The translations under genes and the position numbers were made by a program. A DNA stretch of 29,508 nucleotides from Chara braunii (lineage: Eukaryota; Streptophyta; Charophyceae; Charales; Characeae). The first letter of the stretch is position 1; the number at the start of each line of letters is the position of its first letter. The DNA lies in the NCBI GenBank assembly GCA_003427395.1, contig BFEA01000090.1:686338-715845 (forward strand), given 5' to 3'. The notes beneath the pieces are model-generated. The model saw only the letters and a list, made by a program, of their open reading frames with translations, was not told the origin of the DNA and made no database searches. Shown here in pieces: positions 9,163 through 17,935 of this stretch.

Positions 9163-10185
9163 ATGTACATGACGTCAACACCAATGCCGGCCTCCCACGT
9201 ACACCAGGTACGTTCTCTCTTCTCCCCTGAAGACCACTGTCGCCCATCACCTGCCCGCGCCCCGACAGCCCGGCTATGGCCGCTAAGCGCCCCGCGGCCC
9301 TGCAGCGCCCCTCTTTACTTCATAGCGCCCGCATGCACCCCAGCCAGCAGTGTCAATGCAGACACTCGCGCAGCAACGCCGCAGCGTGTCCGCATTGCCT
9401 GCCTAGGCCAGAATCTCAGCCTCTGGCCGGCCTCCTCCCTATATGGGAGTCACTGCCCTCTCTGGCTGCGTGGGCCTGGCTGAGGAAGCTCCCAGTAGCC
9501 TCCGATCGGGCCCCAGTGTCTGCTTCCAGGCCCTCTCCGACAGTTGGGAGCCTTGGCCCTTTCTGGTTGGGCACGTCCAGGGAGCCTCCAGGCTCCAAGT
9601 GTCTGCCGTATTCTCATGGGCTCGCTGGCCCTCTGTGACGACAATGCTGCATTCTGATTCGCCCGCGGCCACTTTGTGATGTGTCGGCCTCACACTGCGT
9701 GTGCCCAGGGCACAACCACCCGGCCCTGGGCTCAACTGCTTGATGCAGCTGCTGTTTCTTGAAAGAGCCCAGGGAGTGGCTCACGTTGCACTTCAACCAA
9801 CTTGCGTGCTGCAACTGTCTGATACCCGCATTGGAAAATGCTGAGATAAGGGACTCTCGTGGATATTCAGGCCCGCCTTCACTTCGGGTGGGCACGAGGC
9901 TTGCTTGGGGCCACAGCCCAGTTCTTGTGCATGTCGGCTAGGGCCCCTTGAGGACACATTCTTCACACTGGAACTTCGCCCGGCCCAAAACCGTCGGCCA
10001 CAACCGTTGAACCACCAGTACCCTGCCCCGCTATGCGGTGCGCCCTCCTCTCTTATACAAACAAGAATAATAATAACAATGTTGAGTGGCTGATCCAGAA
10101 TCAATGTCCGAGTCCCTCTTCAACTGCAGGTATCACTTGAGGTCCACCATAGCCATGGCGGCCCCTCTCTCTCTCTTCCTCATAG
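9163..10185. other. GC-rich stretch without recognised gene
   Basis: Overlapping frames of 60-120 codons on both strands come from high GC content. None shows a domain I know. GTTGAACCACCAGTACC at 10006-10022 matches the end of the R1 dispersed repeats and may be a truncated copy. Confidence 0.5.
10005..10045 (+). repeat. Possible truncated R1 repeat end
   Basis: TTGAACCACCAGTACC here matches the ends of the R1 copies at 12.7 and 14.7 kb read on their reverse strand. The next bases (CTGCCCCGCTAT) resemble CTGTCCAGCTAT of the 14.7-kb copy. The similarity fades after about 35 bp. Confidence 0.4.
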
Positions 10186-10376
10186 GCCGAGGCTATGGCG
10201 GACTACCAGGGCATCGCCCTGCTGTCCAAAGGACAACACAAAGCAGCTATGGCTGCTCTAGCTCAGGCCGCCGTGCCTGACTCTGCCTCGACGTTTCTTG
10301 GTGTAGCTCTGCCCCAACTGGCCCTTCCTGCTGCAGCGCCCACCAAGGTGATGAAGATGGCAACCACCATAGCCAG
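10186..10376 (+). CDS. Weak candidate exon (hypothetical)
   Basis: A pyrimidine tract (CCTCTCTCTCTCTTCCTCATAG, ending 10185) looks like a splice acceptor, and CAG|GTAAGTACC at 10374-10385 is a near-consensus donor. Between them 191 bases keep one frame open from an ATG at 10195, reading MADYQGIALLSKGQHKAAMA and then an Ala/Pro/Leu-rich segment. The open frame ends only inside the donor (TAA of GGTAAG), as expected for an internal exon. I do not recognise the peptide. The same CAGGTAAGTACC donor-like word recurs at 10960-10970. In GC-rich DNA such matches arise by chance, so confidence is low; RNA evidence would be needed to call it real. Confidence 0.2.
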
Positions 10377-11500
10377 GTAAGTACCTCTGGCGCTCCCCTT
10401 CCTAGTCCTGGTCTTCTTCCTCCTCCGTCTCCTTGCTCCTTCCCCAGCAGCGCAGCTGAATGCTAGTGCTGCTCCAGCCAGCGCTCCAACCAGTGTGTCG
10501 CCAAACTTGCACACCGACAATGAGGAGGAGCAACTGGCTCTTCCTGGAGATATAGCGGCCTGATTGCCTCTTGGCGAGTGACTTCCTCGGCCGCACGGCC
10601 TCCAGGCAACTGGTACCTCCTCCCTTTCGGAGGGAAACATCATTACAGTCTCTGATATTGCCCCTACAGGCCCTAGACTCAGACTGGTTGGACTGGTACC
10701 CGCCCAGACCTAGCCTACAACTACTGGGCCTCTAAAAATGCCAACTTTTGTCTTCTTCTGCTCGGCCTCGAGTACCCGGCACATCTACCTNNNNNNNNNN
10801 NNNNNNNNNNNNNNNNNNNNNNNCCGGCACATCTACCTCTACCTAGTGTGGTACCGGCCTACCTGCTACTTGAGTGTTTTCCGCTGTTTCAAGTGTTGCG
10901 GGCCTCTTTCCCCGCCACTTGAGTGTTTTCCCCGCTGCAATCCTCAATGTCACAGCCACAGGTAAGTACCGGCCCTTCGGGCCCACTGAACGAACAAGTG
11001 CCCTTGCGGGTCACACACGCACTCAAGCAGACAAGCACTCAGACAGGCATGCAGACCAGCAAGCGTGCACACACACAGACTTAGAAGAGTCGGTAACAAG
11101 CGGGAAACTCAGCAAGGCATTCATTCCATGAGCAAAACTCAGAAATCAGCTGTGTCCCAGTCCGTGTTTGGTCAGGTCATTACATATAGGAAGAAAGAGG
11201 CTCAGAGGCACTGGTTGTTTAACAGCCTACCGCACCTACGTGGATACAGCATGCTGCATGGGGCATGAGGTTGGACATCGCAAGGGAGATTTTTTGACAC
11301 CCAAGCCAATTGGTCAATCATCAATCATCAGCCATCCACATGATGCAATGGTGTCACTCAGGAGCTACAGCTGCTCCTAGCGAAGTGGGGTGATGCCCTT
11401 GTTGCGAAGAGCAGCATGTGACTGGGTTTCAGTGCTCTCATTTCCTTCAACGACACAAAATTGAAAACATCCCTGGGTGTTGTGAAGTATATTTGAGGGG
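10377..11500. other. Unrecognised stretch including the assembly gap
   Basis: Nothing recognisable apart from the N gap and a second GTAAGTACC word. Around 11005-11080 there are several CAnACA/CAGACA words (CACACACGCACTCAAGCAGACA-like composition), a weak simple-sequence patch. Confidence 0.45.
10791..10823. other. Assembly gap of 33 N flanked by a 15-bp overlap
   Basis: The gap is bordered by CCGGCACATCTACCT on the left (10776-10790) and the same 15 bases on the right (10824-10838). Two contig ends that overlap but were not merged would give this pattern, so the real gap may be zero or negative. Confidence 0.97.
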
Positions 11501-11559
11501 GCCCAACATTGGGCTGGAGAGGCAATGATCTACCGAACTCTGTGAGAACTCATGATACA

Positions 11560-11717
11560 TACTCAACGACATGTAAAAGGGGACGCTGGGCCCGCTTCCC
11601 GGCAGGTGTGGCTCCCCTGCAACAGATGGAGCCGTCCTCTGGTGAGCTTGACTTGTCTGCTCCTACCAGCACCTCAACCTGCTGCGCGGGATGTTTCCCC
11701 CCCCCCTTAAAAAAAGA
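11560..11717 (+). mobile_element. 5'-truncated LINE 3' end
   Basis: GGGGACGCTGGGCCCG, then CTTCCCGGCAGGTG, GGCTCCCC and GATGGAGCC (11579-11633) match the 3' UTR motif of the LINEs at 17.6 and 18.8 kb. Further on, TGCTCCTACCAGCA resembles TGCTCTTATCAGCA near the tail of the 17.7-kb LINE. The segment ends in a C-run, TT and seven A (11711-11717). It is a short, dead 3' remnant on the + strand without coding sequence. The left boundary is uncertain. Confidence 0.65.
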
Positions 11718-11730
11718 AATTTTAAAAATC

Positions 11731-12671
11731 CATGGGTGCAGGGTACATGCTGCCGTATGAGGAAAAGATAACAGAATTTTTTATAAAAAGTATGTCAAAG
11801 CACTTTGGCAACACATATATATGGCTGCCACTGCCAGGCCCAAGCCGCACATATATATCCATGTGGTTAAGTGGTTCAGTAGTGGCTAAAATTGAGCATT
11901 GGACCGTCAGACCATAGGATAGCTCACCGTCCCCAGCAATCCATGTCACATTGCAAGTCAAAACCATTGAACCTGCCAGCAGCCCTTCACAGGCAGTCCC
12001 CAGGAAGGAACGTGAACTTCAAAACGTATCGCACCCAGGTCCAAAGCACCATGGATACATGGTCGTTACTGATGTGCACGAGGGCTGTCATGGACGATAG
12101 CTTCACCCCCAGCTCCGAATCTTCCAATCTTCAATCTGCAACATATCTCTCCAACCGGAGCCGCCTGCCCACCATCCTACTCACTACCCGCCATCACCTT
12201 GAACTCCCACCATCTTCCCTCTTCTACTCTCCCTGTCCATGCCATGCATTGTCATAACCCCCAGCTTTCAACATCTCCCCTCTCCCTCTTCGAGTCTTCG
12301 TGGTACCCGTCGTATTCCTTCATGACCCATCCCCTCCATATCCTGCTTCAAGACCGTTGTGCACCGCCATGCTGCGTCACGTGTGCCCATTGAAGCCCCC
12401 TCCCCCACGTCTCGCGTGTTCTCCATCCACACTGCACGCAGTCCTTCTGGTTTGGGCGCAGTGCTCCCGACCGAGCTACCACCACCTACACCACTTCCCA
12501 AAAAAGAATCCTACCCCCTCGCACCCCCCCCCCCCCCCTCCCCCTGATACCTCCGAACTCCAAATTTGGGTCCAGTCAGTCTGATGACAACACCTCAATG
12601 CGGCCACCAGGACATTTCAAGTTGCCAGCCATTTTTGTCTGGTGCAGCACACATGCGGCCAAAGTTTTGGG
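11731..12671. other. Unrecognised stretch with C-rich tract
   Basis: No gene seen. A run of C with few interruptions lies at about 12526-12544. The 94-121 codon frames here are Ser/Pro-rich and reflect C/T-rich sequence. TATATATA words occur near 11815 and 11852. Confidence 0.45.
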
Positions 12672-12783
12672 GGTCGGACTACCGGAGCAAAATGGCTGAC
12701 AGCACCAGCCAAAAGAAGGCCCGTGCTAGTTCGTTTTTCCATAACGCAACCTCTTGGAAGACAAAAGTACTGGTCGTTCAAAG
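12672..12783 (-). repeat. R1 dispersed repeat, copy a
   Basis: Read on the - strand it starts TTTGAACGACCAGTACTTTT, then has AAAAACGAAC, GGGCC, GGCTGG, GTCAGCCATTTTG and CTCCGGTA. The same blocks in the same order occur in the copy at 14.66 kb, and more loosely in the copies at 27.9-28.3 kb. An internal part of about 20-30 bp (around the CAGCTAT block) is missing. Confidence 0.7.
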
Positions 12784-13485
12784 GAAAGAGAGAGAAAAAC
12801 AAAAGAGTCCGATCTCGGGCACCAGTCCGGGAGGACTGGTGGGACGCAGCAGTTGTCGGCTTCTTTTGGGGGGGATTAGGGGGAGGTCCCATACCTTGAA
12901 GTTCCCATGAACCAAAAAGGAAAAAGAAAGGAAGATAAAAGAAAGCAGCCCATGTGGCTAGATGTTAATATTAGTGAACAGATCATGTGTGGCTGAAGTC
13001 ACGGCGAGCCATCCTCGGAAGAGGGCATGCTGACATCAACAGCGTGGACTGAGGCCGCACACAGAGGCCGCACACATGGCCGCTCACGCACCTGTTAGGG
13101 AAGCAGAGGAGGAGAAACTTGGAGAAAGCGAAATCTGGTGAGGAAAAGTGAATGTAAGAAGCTCTGTCTGAGTGTGTATACTCACACTAGGACTTTTTCC
13201 ACTGATCTCTGGATGCAATTGCGGTCAGATACATACAGCTCTGGCGGTAATTGCGATGAGATACATCTAGACAGTAGTGGCCTGAGTGTGCATTGAGGGG
13301 ATGAATGTAAGGAGGCAACCCTGCTGATGGAGAGGAGAAGTGGGGCAGATGTAAGGGGGTAGATATATGTATTTGTGGCCTTGTGGGCCTCCCTTGACTG
13401 CTCATCAGATGCGTAAAGTCACTAAAGTGTAGGCATTTTCTTTGCTTGTGTGTGAAGGATAGCTTGAGTTAGAGCCCCCAAAAGA
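12784..13485. other. Unrecognised stretch
   Basis: No gene. Short direct repeats are visible: GGCCGCACACA twice near 13055-13080, and AGATACATA/AGATACATC near 13227 and 13259. None is long enough to define an element. Confidence 0.45.
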
Positions 13486-13504
13486 TACACTCACCGTCTT
13501 TTTC

Positions 13505-13585
13505 ATTTATGCGTGTCATCCTTGCACAGGGGCTATGCTTATGTTCTCTGTATCGTTCCAATGTTAACAGACATCCCCGAAGGAC
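13505..13585 (-). pseudogene. U6: U6 snRNA pseudogene, nearly full length
   Basis: Read on the - strand this matches plant U6 spliceosomal RNA. GTCCTTCGGGGAT gives the 5' stem-loop. GGAACGATACAGAGAA includes the invariant ACAGAGA box. AGCAT keeps the AGC triad, and GCAAGGATGACACGCATAAAT is the 3' part. I count only about eight differences over the 81 nt. The last 20 or so nucleotides (AATCGAGAAATGG onward) and the terminal U-run are missing, being replaced by GAAAAAGACGG. A 29-base block just upstream (AGAAAGATGGCGAGTG, then the U6 start) is repeated just downstream with 22 matches, so this looks like part of a degraded tandem unit. U6 function needs the 3' end, so a working gene is unlikely. 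Confidence 0.85.
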
Positions 13586-13788
13586 ACACTCGCCATCTTT
13601 CTGTCTTTATTCACACTTACAATAGGCACTTCCAAGAGGTTGTGTTATGGTGCGAAGCACAGAAAGTAAAGCCACTGCCTTTCTTTTTCCACAGTACAGT
13701 GGTAAAACCAGGTCCTATATCCTATAGGATGTAATCACACTGAGAATTTTCTGAATGAATCAAGATATAGTCGCTGTCAGGTGAATCC

Positions 13789-13832
13789 CAGAGAGTCGTC
13801 CTTTTTTTTTTTTTTTTTTCAGAGAGCCCTTC
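13789..13832. repeat. 18-T tract between short direct repeats
   Basis: CAGAGAGTCGTCC (13789-13801), T18 (13802-13819), CAGAGAGCCCTTC (13820-13832). The flanks match at 10 of 13 positions. This is a weaker version of the structures at 1152 and 18229. Confidence 0.5.
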
Positions 13833-13904
13833 TGTAAGATAGGATATAATACTCTGTGAGACATAGTATACTGATGTGTGCGATACGATGTAATAATCTG
13901 TCAG

Positions 13905-13927
13905 TTATTATTATGATATAATAATAA
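13905..13927. repeat. AT-rich palindrome
   Basis: TTATTATTAT and ATAATAATAA are perfect inverted repeats around a 3-base GAT spacer. It lies in an AT-rich patch and probably has no specific function. Confidence 0.8.
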
Positions 13928-14316
13928 ACCGCGAAGGGTCTGGTTCATGCATGTCATCGTAGTCCCCTCTAAAGTGCATTAGGAGATACTCGCACTACCT
14001 CGTGGCATGTCCGGTCAGATACATCTGGAAACTCCTACTGAGAGTGCGCATGTCGGGCTTTTTTTTTTTTTTTTTTAAGAAAAGAAATGAGAGTATGCAC
14101 ATCCTAGTTTCTCACATTTTGTTGTGAGATGGATGGCCAAAGGGGTTGCCCCAAGCATCATTGTATCAGTCCGGATTCGATTTGTTCACTGATTGTTACA
14201 TGTGCGCACCGCTCGGCCACAAATTAGGTACAACCGTTCCGTTTTTCATGGCGTGGCAATGGTGAAAGAGAAGGTAAAGGAAAGCGAACAATATGGGCCT
14301 CATTCCTTTTCTTCAA

Positions 14317-14346
14317 ACAACAACAACAACAGCAACAACAACACAC
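14317..14346 (+). repeat. (CAA)n microsatellite
   Basis: A short run of CAA triplets with one CAG, followed by ACACAC. The tract is of ordinary microsatellite type. Confidence 0.9.
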
Positions 14347-14540
14347 ATTTCTGAGCCATACCCCAGTGGCCTCATTCCCCTATTGCCAGTTGCAACAACC
14401 TGTGGCAGATTGTGGCCTCATTTCACTATTGCCATTTGCGACCTGTGGCAGATTGTGGCAAACCAAAAAATGCTGTTTTTCAGTCCTGTTGAGTGCATTT
14501 TTCCATTGAGTCACCAGTGCCAAGCGCAGCTTGAAAAACG

Positions 14541-14568
14541 TTTTTTTTTTTTTTTTTTTTTTTTTTTT
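14541..14568. repeat. 28-T tract
   Basis: A pure T run preceded by CTTGAAAAACG and followed by AGTATCTTGAAATG. The flanks share CTTGAAA only. It may be a poly(A) on the - strand. Confidence 0.9.
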
Positions 14569-14656
14569 AGTATCTTGAAATGTCAGAAGTGACGAAAATC
14601 CGAAATGTTGCGAATGCAATGTCTCAATACTATACAACCGCATTTTCAGGGGTGTG

Positions 14657-14784
14657 GGTACCGGACTGAAATGGCTGGTGACGCCAGCCTAGAGCAGGCC
14701 CAAGCCGGTTCGTTTTTCTTTGGCGTGCAGGGCGAATTTAGGCTCAGCATGAATAGCTGGACAGAGGTACTGGCGGTTCAAACC
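14657..14784 (-). repeat. R1 dispersed repeat, copy b
   Basis: On the - strand it starts GGTTTGAACCGCCAGTACCT and continues with CAGCTAT, GCTGAGCC, AAATTCGCC, a GCGCC-like word, AAAAACGAACCGGCTT, GGCTGGCG, CCAGCCATTTCAG and CCGGTACC. The copy at 28105-28299 has the same order: CCAGTACCT, CAGCTAT, AGCCGAA, AAAATCGCC, GGCGCCGG, A9, GAACTGGCTTTG, GGCTGGCGCC and ATTTCGG. It sits directly 5' of the truncated LINE. Confidence 0.75.
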
Positions 14785-14889
14785 ACCATGGCCACGAAGC
14801 CTGCGGGTTTGGTTCCAGCCGTCCTCCACACACAGGTGGGAAAAACGTCACTCGAGGAAATCGAAGTCGCGCGTGAGGCTGGAGTGCGT

Positions 14890-15234
14890 CAGATCCGATC
14901 ACCACAAGCCATTTTGCAGAGGGAGCACGATCAGAATAGCCTTAAGGCCCTCACACAAGTTATACACCTATTCTCATTGGCTGCAGACATGAAGGTCAAC
15001 TGGGGCTCGAAGACTGAAGGATGGTGGCTCCATCCACTAGGCGAGCCCCCCCCCCCGGAACCGAATGTTGCATGGGCTCAGAAGGAAGAGGCCATTAGGA
15101 TCCTAGGAGTAAGGCTAACAGCACTAGGGCCCCCACTGGACCATGGAGATGTGCTAGTGGATATGGCAGTCAACAAGCTCGCCAAGTTGGGAAGGACTGC
15201 ACACCTCCCTTGTAGGTCGAGCTTTGGCAATTAA
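14890..15234 (+). pseudogene. LINE RT C-terminal fragment
   Basis: The frame reads SPQAILQREHDQNSLKAL, then FSLAADMKVNWGSKTEGWWL, then IRILGVRL. This is the pattern of the RT region after motif C in plant LINEs (helix, 'xxNWxKSEGWWL', 'xFLGVxL'). The catalytic YADD/FADD itself is not present, so the insertion is truncated inside RT. Upstream codons of the same open frame (from 14605) lie in the R1 repeat and are not LINE. A frameshift near 15200 moves coding to the next frame. Confidence 0.8.
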
Positions 15235-16066
15235 CAATGTCATCCTGGCATCCATATGGTACAAGCTGGCGGTGTGGCCACTAAAGGCACAACAATACAA
15301 AAGGCTTAAAAGGGCGTTGCCGACCTACTTGTGGAAAAACAAACTCGATGACCATGGCTGCCTGAGTAGAGTCAGTTGGGACGTCCTCACACAGCCTAGG
15401 GCTAAAGGGGGGTTGGGGATATTGGGCCCTGAATATGAAAGCGACGCCTTGATCTTTAAAGTCATTGTGAGACTGCTGTTGGGCAATGATATCCCATGGG
15501 GCCCGCTGGCTTGCTTACAAATAACCAACTTGGCCCCAGAAACAACAATGCCCAGTCGGATACATCCCTTCCAGTGGTTGACGAATAGCCATTGGACAAT
15601 CCCCTCCCCCCCGCAGCAACGGGGGGTGAACAACGTGGCTCAAGCAACGAAATGTGACATAATTCTGGATCCTCTGTGGCCCTGCATGCTCAAACTATGG
15701 AGACGGCGAGGCCCACAACAAAAACAACGTCCCCACATGTGGCAGGCAGCCCCTTTCGGGAACCCTCATATCCTTGACCAAGCAGGCAATCCCTTTAAGA
15801 TCACAACCAACTCGTCTTGGCTTAATTGGGCAAAGAGAGGGGTTTACACAATTGGTGACTTATGGAATCCTGCAACGGAGGATTGGGCATCAGTAGAACA
15901 GTTTAAACTGAAACTGAAGCATGTGCGGAATGTGGAGGAGAAGACGCTCCAACTCAGAGAAGCCCTTCCCCTTGCTTGGCGCCTGGCCCTCCATACAGGT
16001 CCCACAGTTCAGTCTGAAGATTGGGTTGTGAAATACGAAAAAATGACCTCCCTCATCCGGCCCTGA
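15203..16066 (+). pseudogene. LINE ORF2, post-RT region
   Basis: The frame begins SLVGRALAINNVILASIWYK and contains YLWKNK and QPRAKGGLGILGPE, the conserved 'KGGLGI' block after RT in plant LINEs. The equivalent in the - strand LINE (21.2 kb) reads LAIKNMVLTVIWYK, so both belong to the same broad group. The middle part up to 16066 is less conserved. It ends in a stop; similar coding continues in another frame from about 16050. Confidence 0.88.
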
Positions 16067-16533
16067 TATACCAGGTCCACAACCATGAAGTTGGACTCTA
16101 CTCGCTGCAAGCCTACCAACCCCAGTCCCGAGGGGCCATGTTCGCCAAACTGACAAGGGTCGAAGATATGGATGTGACAGAAAGATGGGGTGGGTTGATG
16201 CAAATCAGAGTGGTAGGCGACCCACAAAACGAACTGTTTGCATACAACCCCTCCACACTGTTGGTCAGGCTTCCATTTGATCCAGATGAGTGGGAATGGC
16301 CTGGGGCAAAACCCATGGCCATATGGGAATATACAGTCAAACGAGGCTACAGAGCTGCCCACCCGACTATATCAATCAACCATCCCATAACCCAAAGATG
16401 GGCGCGAGACTCGCCTCTGGGCCCAGAGCTCGTGAGCGATCTGTCGTGGGGTAAGTACTCAAAGATTATGCCCACAAATCTCAGGGCCCTTCAATGGCAA
16501 ATCATGCATCGCTGCCTACCCACCCCTGACTGA
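16050..16533 (+). pseudogene. LINE ORF2, segment before zf-RVT
   Basis: The open frame runs from about 16021 to 16533. Its last part, KYSKIMPTNLRALQWQIMHR and CLPTPD, is the start of the zf-RVT domain ('xxxxxWxxxHxxLPTxxx'). The - strand LINE has the parallel VASLQWQIAHRCLPTND. A TGA at 16531-16533 interrupts, and the same frame continues LVTKTDLNRKG. Confidence 0.88.
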
Positions 16534-16802
16534 TTAGTCACAAAAACAGATTTGAACAGAAAGGGATGTTGTCTCCCATCTGCTCCTATTGTGGCAGAGC
16601 TTCGCCAACGGCCCGGGCCACACTAGACCACTGCCTCGTGGACTGTCCGATGGTGGCCCAGATTTGGCAGTGGTGGGACGCAGCGTTTCACTCGCTCACA
16701 GCCTGTCACATTCCTTGGAAATGGGCCTTCTGCTTCTGGGCAAGAACCAGCACCTGTTGGCACAATGGTCGCCTTTTGCAACCAATCTTTTCTCCTACAT
16801 GA
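16534..16802 (+). pseudogene. LINE zf-RVT zinc-binding region
   Basis: After the shift near 16566 the frame reads SPICSYCGRASPT, ATLDHCLVDCPMVAQIWQWW. The Cys-x2-Cys and His-x4-Cys pairs are those of the zf-RVT domain found C-terminal to RT in many plant LINEs. The role proposed for this region is nucleic-acid binding during target-primed reverse transcription. The zinc ligands are all kept. Confidence 0.88.
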
Positions 16803-16999
16803 GGCTACATATCCTGATGTTAGCATGGAGAGCCAGATGCTCTTTCGAGAGGAAAGATCGCCAATTTGGGTTGCAACAGGCACAACACGCAGCAGAAGAG
16901 ACCATCAGGAGCAGAACGCAAGAAGCCTGGAAAAGCTTCAAACGGGACCACCACAACGAAAAAGACCATGTGCTCAAGATAACCATCTGCGACAACTAA
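16790..16999 (+). pseudogene. LINE ORF2 C-terminal tail
   Basis: A different frame carries SYMRLHILMLAWRARCSFER, then KDRQFGLQQAQHAAEETIRS and WKSFKRDHHNE. A helical W/R-rich end of this kind (here 'AWRARCSFERK', in the - strand LINE 'AIWMRRCTFELRERG') closes ORF2. The stop is TAA near 16999. Confidence 0.75.
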
Positions 17000-17697
17000 C
17001 GTCAACTGTGGCAGGTTCCTCATGCAGTCTTTTCGGAATTGGACACCAACCTCGATATCCAATGGAAACCGTGGAGGGCCTCCGAACCCACCTGGCAAAG
17101 GAGGCCCCTCAACTGCTTCACCGTCCCCTACTGCCAAACCAACTTTGTGTTGGTGACTGAGCTCCACTGGCCCCCGCCCCGCCGCATGACTGATAGCCAG
17201 GGCAGGCACCCCCCCGCCGCCCCACCCTTCCACCTCTCCCCTGGCCCCCCAACCAAATGCCTCCGTCCCCCATCCCCCGCCCCACATCCCCTTCCCCACC
17301 ACCTCCCAGCTGCCCTGAAGTCAAGCTGCAGTTGCTGATGCGGATAGGAGGACATGCAAGATTTGCTGATGTGAAGTTGGATGCCAAATGGATCAACGAA
17401 CAGAACACGACACACGACCAGGAGATTGGACACCAAGGAATACGGTCAAAGGGGCCCGGACACCACAATGGAAGGGCAATAACAGAAAGGTTCCCGGGAA
17501 CATTGGCAATAGAGCCCTTGGGATCGGCTGGGGGCAGACACAGGATGCTTGGCCTCGGAAACTGAACAATGACAACTGATTTACCCGGTTCCCAGCAGGT
17601 GCAGCTCCCCACCAATGGAATGGAGCAATCCAATACCGAGGGGGTAGAGGGGATGACTGCTCTTATCAGCAACCCCCCCACACCCTCGCCAATGATT

Positions 17698-17732
<35 letters not shown>
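17000..17732 (+). other. LINE 3' UTR and poly(A)
   Basis: There is no clear coding. 17210-17320 is C-rich. ACCCGGTTCCCAGCAGGTGC at 17583-17602 followed by AGCTCCCC, ACCAATGG and TGGAGC is the motif shared with the LINE ends at 11.6 and 18.8 kb. TGCTCTTATCAGCA (about 17658) is shared with the 11.6-kb remnant. The A-run is 17699-17732. Confidence 0.8.
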
Positions 17733-17735
<3 letters not shown>

Positions 17736-17749
17736 ACTGTCCCCCACAC

Positions 17750-17787
17750 CTGTCTCTTATACACATCTAGATGTGTATAAGAGACAG
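17750..17787. other. Tn5/Nextera mosaic-end junction (assembly artefact)
   Basis: CTGTCTCTTATACACATCT (17750-17768) is joined head to head to AGATGTGTATAAGAGACAG (17769-17787). These are the two orientations of the 19-bp Tn5 mosaic end used in tagmentation libraries. The flanks are the identical 9-mer CCCCCACAC on the left (17741-17749) and right (17788-17796), the length of a Tn5 target duplication. The translation VSYTHLDVYKRQ across the junction is a well-known contaminant peptide. Confidence 0.98.
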
Positions 17788-17935
17788 CCCCCACACAGCG
17801 CGATGAAAGGCAGTAGAACACTTCGACTTCAGTGATGATCTTTTCACAAACGTTGTGACATTTTTGGAGATGTGACAAATGGCGGGGTCGTAGGACAAAT
17901 GAACCCTTCAACAGATGTGGCAAATGGTAAGTAGT

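Larger units (their letters stand above)
14890..17732 (+). mobile_element. 5'-truncated LINE with 34-A tail
   Basis: Coding traces start only after the RT active site and run through the RT C-terminal part, the zf-RVT region, a C-terminal basic tail, a 3' UTR with the motif shared with the other LINEs, and a poly(A) of 34 (17699-17732). This is the usual outcome of target-primed reverse transcription that stopped early. Coding is split over at least four frames. No target-site duplication was recognised: the sequence after the tail (GGGACTGTCCCCC) is not found near 14.9 kb. Confidence 0.9.

Noticed and set aside
9163-9735. Several overlapping 60-120 codon frames on both strands
   Set aside because: High GC content lowers stop frequency. 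The frames overlap each other and show no motifs.
14048-14100. Fourth homopolymer framed by direct repeats (GAGAGTGCGCATGTC / GAGAGTATGCACATC)
   Set aside because: The flanks match at only 11 of 15 positions and are separated from the T-run by unrelated bases, too weak to count.
14605-14889. N-terminal part of the 209-codon frame as LINE protein
   Set aside because: It reads through the R1 repeat copy b and lacks LINE motifs. LINE similarity begins only near 14890.
17569-17835. Open frame containing a poly-Lys run and VSYTHLDVYKRQ
   Set aside because: It spans the LINE poly(A) tail and the Tn5 adapter junction, so the peptide is artefactual.
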